A stretch of DNA of 6,419 nucleotides from an uncultured Bacteroides sp. (GCA_900556845.1 USQO01000094.1:1-6419), one strand, 5' to 3'. Shown: positions 1-6,374, counted from the first letter of the stretch. Notes: a model not told the origin generated them from the letters alone. A program made the numbers and translations.

Positions 1-77
1 ATATTATACTCTAGCAAAACATAAGATAGTACATATAAATAATAATTTAGTCTATCACATAAACAAAATATTTCCTC

Positions 78-85
78 TTACTTTG
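78..85 (+). promoter_or_regulatory. possible -7 promoter element of the GH2 gene
   Basis: TTACTTTG resembles the Bacteroidetes -7 consensus TAnnTTTG with one mismatch and lies 28 bases before the ATG at 113. No convincing TTTG -33 element is seen upstream. If it is real, the transcript starts near base 92, and the in-frame TTG at 83 lies inside the promoter and cannot be the start codon. The rest of bases 1-82 is AT-rich with no gene that I can support. Confidence 0.3.
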
Positions 86-112
86 CCGTATGAAAACCAG
101 AAAGATGATTCT

Positions 113-2917
113 ATGAAGTCCAAATTAATTCTTTTATCAAGCATCATTTGTTGTGCATGCAGCAACACACAAAACACCATTGACCTGTCTGGAGAATGGC
201 AAGTAACCACCGACAGTACAAACTGGGCGGGCAAAACACTCATACTTCCCGGTTCTCTCACTTCAAACGGAATCGGAGATGAAATTAGTCTTTCAACTCC
301 TTGGACTGGAACAATCGTAGACTCATCTTATTTTAAAACTGACGAATATGCAGCATATAGACAAAATGGAAATATTAAAGTTCCATTTTGGCTACAACCG
401 ACACACTACTATAAAGGAGCTGCTTCGTACAGAAAAGAAGTCAACATCCCAAGCAATTGGAAAGGAAAAGCTATCGAACTTTTTCTGGAACGTTGCCATT
501 GGGAAAGCCAAGTTTGGATAGATGGTAAAAAGATCGGGATGAATAACTCACTGGGTACTCCACATTGCTACGACTTAACCCAAATTCTAAGTCCAGGTAC
601 ACATACACTGGAAATTTGCATCGACAATCGGATTAAAGATATAGACCCGGGAAGAGACTCACACAGTATAACAGACCACACACAAGGAAACTGGAATGGA
701 ATTATCGGCGATATATGCCTTAACGTCCGTCCGCTCGTTCATGTAGAAAATACAGCTATTTACGCAGATATCGCCAAGAAAAGCATACGTGTAGATGTTT
801 CTGTTTTAAATAAGACAGATAAAACAACTCAGGCTATCCTGAAGCTGAGTGCCAATAATAAGGAAATCAGTAAAAATGTTTCTCTTAAACAAGGTAGCAA
901 TAATGTAGAAGCGACCTTGGAACTGGGAGAAGATGCACAGTTATGGGATGAATTTAATCCATATCTGCATACCCTGCAAGTAAGTATTGAGGATACAGAC
1001 AATAAAACCACCGATACTACGACCGAGAGATTTGGACTCCGTGAAATCCGCTCACGTAACGGTATTCTGGAGATTAACGGTCATCAGCTATTCTTACGAG
1101 GTATGCTGGACTGCGCAGCCTATCCCAAAACAGGCTTTCCTCCAACAGATGAGGAAAGTTGGAGAAAACTTTTCAACAACTGCAGAAAACATGGTTTAAA
1201 TCATGTACGATTCCACTCATGGTGTCCGCCTGAAGCTGCTTTTAATGTAGCAGACGAAATGGGATTCTATTTACAAGTAGAATGTTCATCATGGGCCAAT
1301 GCGTCTACGACCATCGGTGATGGAAAAGGCATTGACCAATATATATTGGACGAAAGTGAAAGAATGGTCAAAACATATGGAAACCACCCATCGTTTTGTG
1401 CCATGTTATATGGAAACGAACCGGCAGGTGCAGGCAGCAATGCCTATCTGGAAAAGTTTGTCAGCACATGGAAAGCTAAAGACAACCGCCGCTTATACAG
1501 TACAGCAGCCGGATGGCCCATGCTGCCAGTAAACGATTATCAGAACGATCCGGCTCCACGTATTCAAGGTTGGGGCATGGAGCTGAAAAGTATTATTAAT
1601 GCCGAAGCTCCACGTACCAATTACGATTGGCATGATTATACCAGTAAATATGACCAACCTTTCGTCAGCCACGAAATAGGACAATGGTGCGTATATCCTA
1701 ATTTCAAGGAAATAAGTAAATACGACGGTGTCATGCGTGCACATAACTTCGAAATATTCCAGGCTTCTCTGAAAGCACACGGCATGGAACACTTAGCCGA
1801 CAGTTTCCTGCTTGCTTCCGGAAAACTGCAGACCTTGTGCTACAAAGCAGACATCGAAGCTGCATTACGTACCAAAAACTTTGGAGGTTTTCAACTGTTG
1901 GGATTATATGATTTTCCGGGACAAGGTACAGCCCTTGTAGGTGTACTGGATGCTTTCGGTGACGAAAAAGGATATGTAACCCCTGAAGAGTACAGCCGTT
2001 TCTGCAACCACACAGTTCCTTTGGCCAGATTGCCTAAGCTTATTTATACAAACGATGAAACCCTGAAAGCATCTGTAGAAATAGCGTATTTTGGTAAAGC
2101 CCCCATACATCAATGTCAGGCTGGATGGAAACTGACTTCTGGAACTCAGACTCTGGCCGAAAGCAAATGGGAGCCAATTGATATAGCTATTGGCAACAAC
2201 ATTCCTATAGGAGAAATCGAAATTTCGCTTGCCAATATAAAAAATCCTGTGCAGGCAACACTGGAAGTTTATGTAAACGAATACAAAAACAGTTGGAACA
2301 TTTGGGTTTATCCGAAAGAAATGACAGCTACTGCATTACAACCTCAACCCAATTTGCTCATGACAGACAAACTGGATGCCACAGCAATAGCTGAGCTGGA
2401 AAAAGGAGGTAACGTTTTGCTTTCATTCAGAAAAGGTAGCGTAAGTCCTGATATGGGAGGTGACATTAAAATTGGCTTCTCCAGCATATTTTGGAATACA
2501 GCATGGACTAGAGGACAAGCTCCCCATACATTGGGCATTCTATGCAATCCACAACACAATGCACTGCAAGAGTTCCCTACTGCCTACCACAGCGACTACC
2601 AGTGGTGGGATGCCATGAGCCACTCCAATGCCATAGCATTCAGTAAAATATCACCAGATATCAAACCGATTGTCAGAGTAATAGACGACTGGTTTACTAA
2701 CCGCCCTCTAGCACTTCTTTTCGAAGTAAAAATAGGTAAGGGAAAACTTCTTGTAAGTGGCATTGATTTTTGGAGCGAAATGGACAAAAGACCCGAAGCC
2801 AGACAATTATTATACAGTATAAAACAATACATGTCCAGCGGACACTTTAAGCCAGATACTGAAACTACTACATCGGCAATTCAATCTATTACTACTACAA
2901 AGCACAAGCAAAATTAA
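113..2917 (+). CDS. GH2-family glycoside hydrolase, predicted lipoprotein
   Basis: This 934-residue protein is probably an exo-acting glycosidase that hydrolyses a terminal sugar by the retaining mechanism. The N-terminus (MKSKLILLSSIICCACSN) looks like a lipoprotein signal with Cys16 as the lipidated residue, although the lipobox is atypical. No acidic residues follow the Cys, so the Bacteroidetes surface-export signal is not evident and a periplasmic location is inferred. Domains: sugar-binding jelly roll about 23-206, beta-sandwich about 207-306, TIM barrel about 318-620 opening with the GH2-like FGLREI...FLRG block, then accessory domains. YGNEP places the acid/base at Glu436; SHEIGQW places the likely nucleophile at Glu521. 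Residues about 740-920 look like a GATase-like (beta-galactosidase trimerisation-type) fold, followed by a Thr-rich tail. ATG 113 is preferred over the in-frame TTG at 83 because it gives a proper signal peptide. Substrate is not recognisable; no SusC/SusD genes are present. Family assignment is firm, specificity unknown. Confidence 0.9.
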   Translation: MKSKLILLSSIICCACSNTQNTIDLSGEWQVTTDSTNWAGKTLILPGSLTSNGIGDEISLSTPWTGTIVDSSYFKTDEYAAYRQNGNIKVPFWLQPTHYYKGAASYRKEVNIPSNWKGKAIELFLERCHWESQVWIDGKKIGMNNSLGTPHCYDLTQILSPGTHTLEICIDNRIKDIDPGRDSHSITDHTQGNWNGIIGDICLNVRPLVHVENTAIYADIAKKSIRVDVSVLNKTDKTTQAILKLSANNKEISKNVSLKQGSNNVEATLELGEDAQLWDEFNPYLHTLQVSIEDTDNKTTDTTTERFGLREIRSRNGILEINGHQLFLRGMLDCAAYPKTGFPPTDEESWRKLFNNCRKHGLNHVRFHSWCPPEAAFNVADEMGFYLQVECSSWANASTTIGDGKGIDQYILDESERMVKTYGNHPSFCAMLYGNEPAGAGSNAYLEKFVSTWKAKDNRRLYSTAAGWPMLPVNDYQNDPAPRIQGWGMELKSIINAEAPRTNYDWHDYTSKYDQPFVSHEIGQWCVYPNFKEISKYDGVMRAHNFEIFQASLKAHGMEHLADSFLLASGKLQTLCYKADIEAALRTKNFGGFQLLGLYDFPGQGTALVGVLDAFGDEKGYVTPEEYSRFCNHTVPLARLPKLIYTNDETLKASVEIAYFGKAPIHQCQAGWKLTSGTQTLAESKWEPIDIAIGNNIPIGEIEISLANIKNPVQATLEVYVNEYKNSWNIWVYPKEMTATALQPQPNLLMTDKLDATAIAELEKGGNVLLSFRKGSVSPDMGGDIKIGFSSIFWNTAWTRGQAPHTLGILCNPQHNALQEFPTAYHSDYQWWDAMSHSNAIAFSKISPDIKPIVRVIDDWFTNRPLALLFEVKIGKGKLLVSGIDFWSEMDKRPEARQLLYSIKQYMSSGHFKPDTETTTSAIQSITTTKHKQN

Positions 2918-2941
2918 ACAATAAGTGCTTTTTGAAAAGTC

Positions 2942-2980
2942 CAAAGGCTGTAGGGTATATCAATCACCTTACAGCCTTTG
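2942..2980 (+). terminator. intrinsic terminator after the GH2 gene
   Basis: A 15-bp stem (CAAAGGCTGTAGGGT paired with ACCTTACAGCCTTTG, one G-U wobble) closes a 9-base loop. It begins 25 bases after the stop codon and is followed by TTATTTATT and then a longer T-rich run. It should end the GH2 transcript and separate it from the downstream regulator gene. Confidence 0.85.
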
Positions 2981-3131
2981 TTATTTATTCAATTGGTATT
3001 TTTTTATTATTCAGCCGTAAAATAAATACTCTTTTTGGCAAAAAAGACTTACAGGCAAATAACATTTCATTAAATACTACAAAAATTCGATTTTGTTTCC
3101 TTTCTTAGAAACAAGTGTGGCGACTAATCCC

Positions 3132-3139
3132 TATATTTG
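3132..3139 (+). promoter_or_regulatory. -7 promoter element of the response regulator gene
   Basis: TATATTTG matches the Bacteroidetes housekeeping -7 consensus TAnnTTTG exactly and is followed by C, as is common in this group. It lies 12 bases before the ATG at 3152, so the mRNA leader would be only a few bases long (or about 12 if ATG 3158 is used). No TTTG is found at the usual -33 distance; that position holds AAGTGTGG (3113-3120), a partial copy of the dyad half-site found downstream of the gene. Bases 2981-3131 otherwise hold only AT-rich sequence. Confidence 0.5.
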
Positions 3140-3151
3140 CATTAAAATGCA

Positions 3152-4522
3152 ATGATTATGACAACCAACTCCATTCTAATAGTTGAAGATGACCTTACGT
3201 TTGCAACCATGCTTAAAACATGGCTTGGCAAAAAAGGATTTACCGTAGATACAGCCAGCAGCAACGCCCGTGCCCGAAAGTTAATTGAAGCACAGGCATA
3301 CAACCTAATTTTATCAGACCTCCGTCTGCCAGACCAAGATGGTATTTTCTTATTGAACTGGATGAGAGACAGAAATATAGAAACTCCTCTTATTATCATG
3401 ACCAGCTATGCCGATATTCAGAGCGTAGTTCATGCTATCAAACAAGGTGCCAGCGACTATATTTCGAAACCTATACAGCCAGACGAATTACTAAAAAAAA
3501 TAAAGGAAGCATTAAGCGAACCGGCTCATCCTATTTCTAAAAGCGGAAAGAACAAAGAAGCGGGAAAAAACTCTGATTATTCTTCACAAAATTTTCTGGA
3601 AGGTGAAAGCGAAGCAGCTCGCCAGCTCTACAACTACGTAGGTTTGGTGGCTCCTACCCCTATGGCCGTACTCATCAACGGAGCAAGTGGTACCGGAAAA
3701 GAATACGTGGCACACAGAATACACCAGCTCAGCAAACGAGCCGACAAGCCGTTTGTTGCTATCGACTGCGGCTCAATCCCAAAAGAGCTTGCGGCATCCG
3801 AATTTTTCGGCCATATCAAAGGTTCATTTACCGGTGCCGTTTCCGACAAAACAGGCGCTTTTGTAGAAGCAAACGGTGGAACATTGTTTCTTGATGAAAT
3901 TGGCAACCTGAGCTATGAAGTACAAATTCAGTTGCTCCGTGCCCTGCAAGAAAAACGTATTCGTCCTGTTGGTTCAAATAAAGAGATTGAAGTTGATGTC
4001 CGGTTAATCAGTGCTACCAACGAAAATCTGACCGAAGCTATCGCCAAAGGAGATTTTAGAGAAGATTTATATCACCGAATCAATGAATTCACCCTGCGTA
4101 TGCCTGCCCTAAAAGAAAGACAAGAAGATATTCTGCTGTTTGCAAACTTCTTTCTTGACCAAGCAAACCGAGAATTAGAACGTGACTTAACCGGATTTGA
4201 CTTTAGTGCTTGCAATGCGTTACAAAGCTATTCGTGGCCCGGAAATTTACGCCAACTTAAAAATGTAGTAAAACGCGCAACATTGCTGGCACAAGGAGAA
4301 TTTATTACGGTTCGAGAACTTGGAGACGAAATATGTTCCCCAGAAAAAAAAGAAACAATTTTTGCACGCAATTTTGCCCTACACGATGAAAATGCAGAAA
4401 GACAACGCATACTAGATGCATTATCACAAACAGGAAATAACAAAAGTAAAGCCGCCTTATTGCTTGGCATTGACAGAAAAACATTGTATAACAAATTAAA
4501 ACTCTACAATATTCCACAATAA
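3152..4522 (+). CDS. sigma-54-dependent response regulator, NtrC family
   Basis: This 456-residue transcription activator has the full NtrC layout. The receiver domain (about 7-121) carries the acidic pair Asp13/Asp14, phospho-acceptor Asp56, Thr84, Tyr103 and Lys106, so phosphorylation by a histidine kinase is expected. The AAA+ domain (about 145-385) has Walker A GASGTGKE (177-184), the sigma-54 contact loop as GSFTGA (224-229, usual form GAFTGA), Walker B LFLDE (245-249), the arginine-finger segment FREDLYHR (302-309) and sensor II WPGNLRQL (362-369). A Fis-type helix-turn-helix fills about 415-455. It would use ATP to open promoters held by sigma-54 polymerase. No kinase gene is in the window. 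A sigma-54 promoter with a dyad cluster starts right at its 3' end and is its obvious candidate target. ATG 3158 is an equally plausible start. Family certain; regulon inferred. Confidence 0.95.
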   Translation: MIMTTNSILIVEDDLTFATMLKTWLGKKGFTVDTASSNARARKLIEAQAYNLILSDLRLPDQDGIFLLNWMRDRNIETPLIIMTSYADIQSVVHAIKQGASDYISKPIQPDELLKKIKEALSEPAHPISKSGKNKEAGKNSDYSSQNFLEGESEAARQLYNYVGLVAPTPMAVLINGASGTGKEYVAHRIHQLSKRADKPFVAIDCGSIPKELAASEFFGHIKGSFTGAVSDKTGAFVEANGGTLFLDEIGNLSYEVQIQLLRALQEKRIRPVGSNKEIEVDVRLISATNENLTEAIAKGDFREDLYHRINEFTLRMPALKERQEDILLFANFFLDQANRELERDLTGFDFSACNALQSYSWPGNLRQLKNVVKRATLLAQGEFITVRELGDEICSPEKKETIFARNFALHDENAERQRILDALSQTGNNKSKAALLLGIDRKTLYNKLKLYNIPQ

Positions 4523-4550
4523 AAGTGTGGAATATTTCCACACTTCCACA
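4508..4550 (+). promoter_or_regulatory. dyad cluster, predicted upstream activator sites (UAS)
   Basis: Four copies of the heptamer TTCCACA/TGTGGAA lie within 39 bases: TTCCACA at 4512-4518, TGTGGAA at 4526-4532, TTCCACA at 4536-4542 and TTCCACA at 4544-4550. The second and third form a perfect 17-bp dyad, TGTGGAATATTTCCACA, extending to 10-bp arms at 4523-4545. The first and second form an 11-bp everted repeat (4508-4518 with 4526-4536) that spans the stop codon of the regulator gene. A 7-3-7 dyad about 120 bases upstream of a sigma-54 start fits an enhancer for an NtrC-type dimer. A terminator for the regulator gene is the alternative, but no T-run follows. Binding by the adjacent regulator is inferred. 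Confidence 0.7.
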
Positions 4551-4597
4551 AACACTCTACACACACACAAGAAATGAAAAGCATTTAAAATTTTAAT

Positions 4598-4610
4598 TAT
4601 CAATAAATTA
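4598..4610 (+). promoter_or_regulatory. IHF-consensus-like DNA-bending site
   Basis: TATCAATAAATTA matches the enterobacterial IHF consensus WATCAANNNNTTR at every defined position. It lies between the activator-site cluster and the -24/-12 element, about 44-56 bases upstream of the predicted start, where IHF commonly bends DNA at sigma-54 promoters. The surrounding sequence is very AT-rich, so a chance match is possible, and the specificity of IHF/HU-type proteins in Bacteroidetes need not match E. coli. Confidence 0.4.
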
Positions 4611-4626
4611 CGTATTTATATTCTTT

Positions 4627-4643
4627 TTGGCACACCTCTTGCT
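4627..4643 (+). promoter_or_regulatory. sigma-54 (RpoN) -24/-12 promoter
   Basis: TTGGCACACCTCTTGCT matches the sigma-54 consensus TGGCAC-N5-TTGCW at every defined position. The invariant GG is at 4629-4630 and the GC at 4641-4642, with the required 12-base spacing. Transcription should start near 4654 on the + strand. Activator dyads and a bend-site match upstream complete the usual architecture. No protein gene lies downstream on this strand; the next gene is convergent. Confidence 0.85.
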
Positions 4644-4653
4644 GTATTGTAAG

Positions 4654-4850
4654 TGTGAAATCATAGAACTAAAGTGACAAAAGCACATTAGCAATCAAAG
4701 ATTTTACAGTAATCATGTTATAAGAAAGTCTATAAAGTAGTAATAATCACAATGCTCATTCAATAGAGCACTGTCTCCCTTAACGAAGGAAGTACAGAAG
4801 TAATGAAGATGCCTATGTGGAAAAGGGACGCTGTGAAAGCGCCCCTTTTT
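4654..4850 (+). ncRNA. putative sigma-54-dependent small RNA, about 197 nt
   Basis: The interval runs from the predicted sigma-54 start to an intrinsic terminator and has no credible ORF: its ATG codons are followed by stops within a few codons, except one at 4803 that runs through the terminator and antisense into the next gene. The 3' half is structured. Hairpin 1 pairs TGCTC (4753-4757) with GAGCA (4766-4770). Hairpin 2 pairs CTGTCT-CCTT (4771-4781, one C unpaired) with AAGG-AG-ACAG (4786-4797, small bulges) around an AACG loop. Hairpin 3 is the terminator at 4821-4849. The 5' half (4654-4752) is A-rich with no obvious stem. I do not recognise a known RNA family. A role as a trans-acting regulator, by analogy with Qrr or GlmY RNAs under NtrC-type activators, is inference. 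The 5' end is estimated from the promoter only. Confidence 0.6.
4821..4850 (+). terminator. bidirectional intrinsic terminator between the putative RNA and the pseudouridine synthase gene
   Basis: AAAAGGG-CGCT (4821-4832) pairs with AGCG-CCCTTTT (4838-4849) with a single A/C mismatch and a GTGAA loop. On the + strand the hairpin ends in five Ts, fitting the 3' end of the putative RNA. On the - strand it ends in TTTTCC and begins just after the stop codon of the convergent pseudouridine synthase gene, so it can terminate that transcript too. Confidence 0.85.
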
Positions 4851-4852
4851 CA

Positions 4853-5524
4853 TTATTCCATACTAAAGCCATTCCACAAATTTCCGGCAGGCAATGGAGC
4901 TGTCAAATCTATCAATTCCTTGGATACAGGATGTATAAAACGTATGCGGCGGGCATGCAGACAGATACTGCCATCCGGATTAGAACGCTGTGCACCATAC
5001 TTCAAATCACCTTTTATAGGGCATCCTATCTTTGCCAACTGACAACGTATCTGATGATGTCGTCCCGTCTTCAAGTCAACCTCCAACAAATAATAATTTT
5101 GAGAATGACCTATCAAACGATAATTAAGGATAGCTTTCTTGGAGTTTTTCACTTCCTTATCGTAAGCATACGATTTATTCTGTTTTTCATTTCTCACCAG
5201 AAAATGAACCAGCTCTCCCTCCTCTTGAGGCGGGCAGTTTTTTACAATAGCCCAATAGGTCTTTTTCACCTCGCTCGTACGAAACATCTCATTCAAGCGA
5301 GTCAATGCCTTGCCGGTCTTTGCAAAAACCACAAGTCCACTTACAGGACGGTCCAAGCGATGCGTAACTCCCAAAAACACATTCCCGGGTTTTGCATATT
5401 TTTCCTTCAAATATGCCTTGACCATTTCAGACAAAGGAACATCTCCTGTTTTATCGCCCTGCACTATCTCTGAAGCTGTTTTATTAACAACTATAATATG
5501 ATTATCTTCGTAAACTACAGTCAT
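4853..5524 (-). CDS. RluA-family RNA pseudouridine synthase
   Basis: This 223-residue enzyme should isomerise specific uridines to pseudouridine in rRNA or tRNA in the cytoplasm. The catalytic motif HRLDRPVSG is at residues 55-63 with catalytic Asp58. KKTYWAIV (about 87-94) holds the conserved active-site Tyr, and GRHHQIR (154-160) is the family's third signature. There is no N-terminal S4 domain: the protein starts directly with the catalytic core (VVYEDNHIIVVNK), as in short RluA/RluC-like members of Bacteroidetes. A GTG three codons upstream (5531-5533) is in frame, but the ATG at 5522-5524 is preferred; a GAGG lies very close before it. The gene follows fabG on the same strand after about 103 bases with no clear promoter, so they are probably co-transcribed. 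Its stop abuts the shared terminator. The target uridine cannot be read from the sequence. Confidence 0.92.
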   Translation of the reverse strand: MTVVYEDNHIIVVNKTASEIVQGDKTGDVPLSEMVKAYLKEKYAKPGNVFLGVTHRLDRPVSGLVVFAKTGKALTRLNEMFRTSEVKKTYWAIVKNCPPQEEGELVHFLVRNEKQNKSYAYDKEVKNSKKAILNYRLIGHSQNYYLLEVDLKTGRHHQIRCQLAKIGCPIKGDLKYGAQRSNPDGSICLHARRIRFIHPVSKELIDLTAPLPAGNLWNGFSME

Positions 5525-5627
5525 CGGCCTCACAAATTAAACGCGGGTGAAGCAGACTTACAGAGCCATATCGACCCCTTCCTGTTTGCATCATCCGCGC
5601 TGCATAAAAAATACCTTTACGGCAATA

Positions 5628-6374
5628 TTACATATTCATACCACCATCAATCTGAATCACCTGTCCAGAAATATAAGAAGACAAGTCAGAAGCCAGGAAC
5701 AAAGCAGTATTTGCTACATCCTCAGGTGTACCTCCACGACGGAGTGGAATACGTTTATACCATTCAGCCTTCACATCGTCAGACAGCTGAGCAGTCATTT
5801 CAGTAATAATGAATCCCGGAGCAATAGCATTAGCTCTGATTCCGCGAGAACCAAGTTCCTGTGCAATAGATTTAGCCAGACCAATCATACCAGCCTTAGA
5901 AGCTGAATAGTTGCACTGACCAGCATTACCGTGAACACCTACTACAGAAGCCATGTTAATGATGTTACCGCTTTTCTGGCGCATCATAATCGGAGTACAT
6001 GCGTGGATAAAGTTGAATGCAGACTTCAAGTTAACAGCGATAACAGCATCCCACTGAGCTTCGCTCATACGCATCATCAAGCCGTCTTTTGTAATACCGG
6101 CATTATTTACCAAAATATCAATAGAGCCAAATTCTTCTTTAATCTGCTCTACTACTTTTGCAGTATCTTCAAAGCTTGCAGCATTAGAAGCGTAAGCCTT
6201 AACTTTTACACCGAATGCAGCAATTTCTTTTTCTGTATTCTGTCCGTTTTCATCGATTACCAAGTCTGTAAATGCAATGTTTGCACCTTCAGAAGCAAAT
6301 TTTAATGCGATAGCCTTACCGATACCACGTGCAGCACCTGTAATAATAGCTGTCTTTCCAGTTAATAATCCCAT
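5628..6374 (-). CDS. fabG: 3-oxoacyl-[acyl-carrier-protein] reductase FabG
   Basis: This 248-residue short-chain dehydrogenase/reductase should reduce 3-oxoacyl-ACP to 3-hydroxyacyl-ACP in fatty acid elongation in the cytoplasm. The cofactor-binding glycine motif is TGAARGIG (12-19) and NNAG is at 90-93. The catalytic tetrad Asn115, Ser143, Tyr156 and Lys160 is complete (SVVG...YSASK). The protein keeps FabG-specific blocks such as GITKDGLMMRM, APGFIITEMT and the C-terminal DGGMNM, and its length is normal, so FabG is preferred over a generic SDR. Arg16, which contacts the NADPH 2'-phosphate in FabG, is present, but Asp37 at the end of strand 2 is more typical of NADH-using SDRs, and Asn64 replaces the usual Asp. 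The pseudouridine synthase gene follows on the same strand. The 45 bases upstream of the ATG contain no recognisable promoter, and an upstream operon partner may lie beyond the window edge. Confidence 0.95.
   Translation of the reverse strand: MGLLTGKTAIITGAARGIGKAIALKFASEGANIAFTDLVIDENGQNTEKEIAAFGVKVKAYASNAASFEDTAKVVEQIKEEFGSIDILVNNAGITKDGLMMRMSEAQWDAVIAVNLKSAFNFIHACTPIMMRQKSGNIINMASVVGVHGNAGQCNYSASKAGMIGLAKSIAQELGSRGIRANAIAPGFIITEMTAQLSDDVKAEWYKRIPLRRGGTPEDVANTALFLASDLSSYISGQVIQIDGGMNM

Noticed and set aside
83..112. An N-terminal extension of the GH2 protein from TTG 83.
   Set aside because: It would put a hydrophilic stretch before the lipoprotein signal, and the TTG lies inside the probable -7 promoter element.
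3035..3053. TTGGCA followed by A-rich sequence upstream of the regulator gene, resembling the -24 half of a sigma-54 promoter and preceded by the same CTTTTTGGCA decamer found at 4623-4632.
   Set aside because: The -12 GC at the required spacing is absent (the expected position reads TT), so it is not a sigma-54 promoter by consensus. The TATATTTG element closer to the gene is a better candidate.
4523..4545. The 10-bp inverted repeat after the regulator's stop codon read as an RNA terminator hairpin.
   Set aside because: The loop is only three bases and the stem is followed by CCACAAACAC with no T-run. The repeated heptamers nearby fit a protein-binding cluster better.
4803..5042. A 79-codon ORF starting within the putative RNA, with AAGGA about 12 bases upstream of its ATG.
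   Set aside because: It runs through the terminator hairpin and then antisense to the well-supported pseudouridine synthase gene. Its sequence has no recognisable domain and the spacing to the purine run is poor.
4817..5473. A long + strand ORF antisense to the pseudouridine synthase gene.
   Set aside because: It is a shadow of the real gene: it has no family motifs, while the opposite strand encodes all RluA signatures.
5534..5627. A 30-codon ORF on the - strand between fabG and the pseudouridine synthase gene.
   Set aside because: It overlaps the start of the synthase gene in another frame, has no recognisable features, and is short enough to arise by chance.
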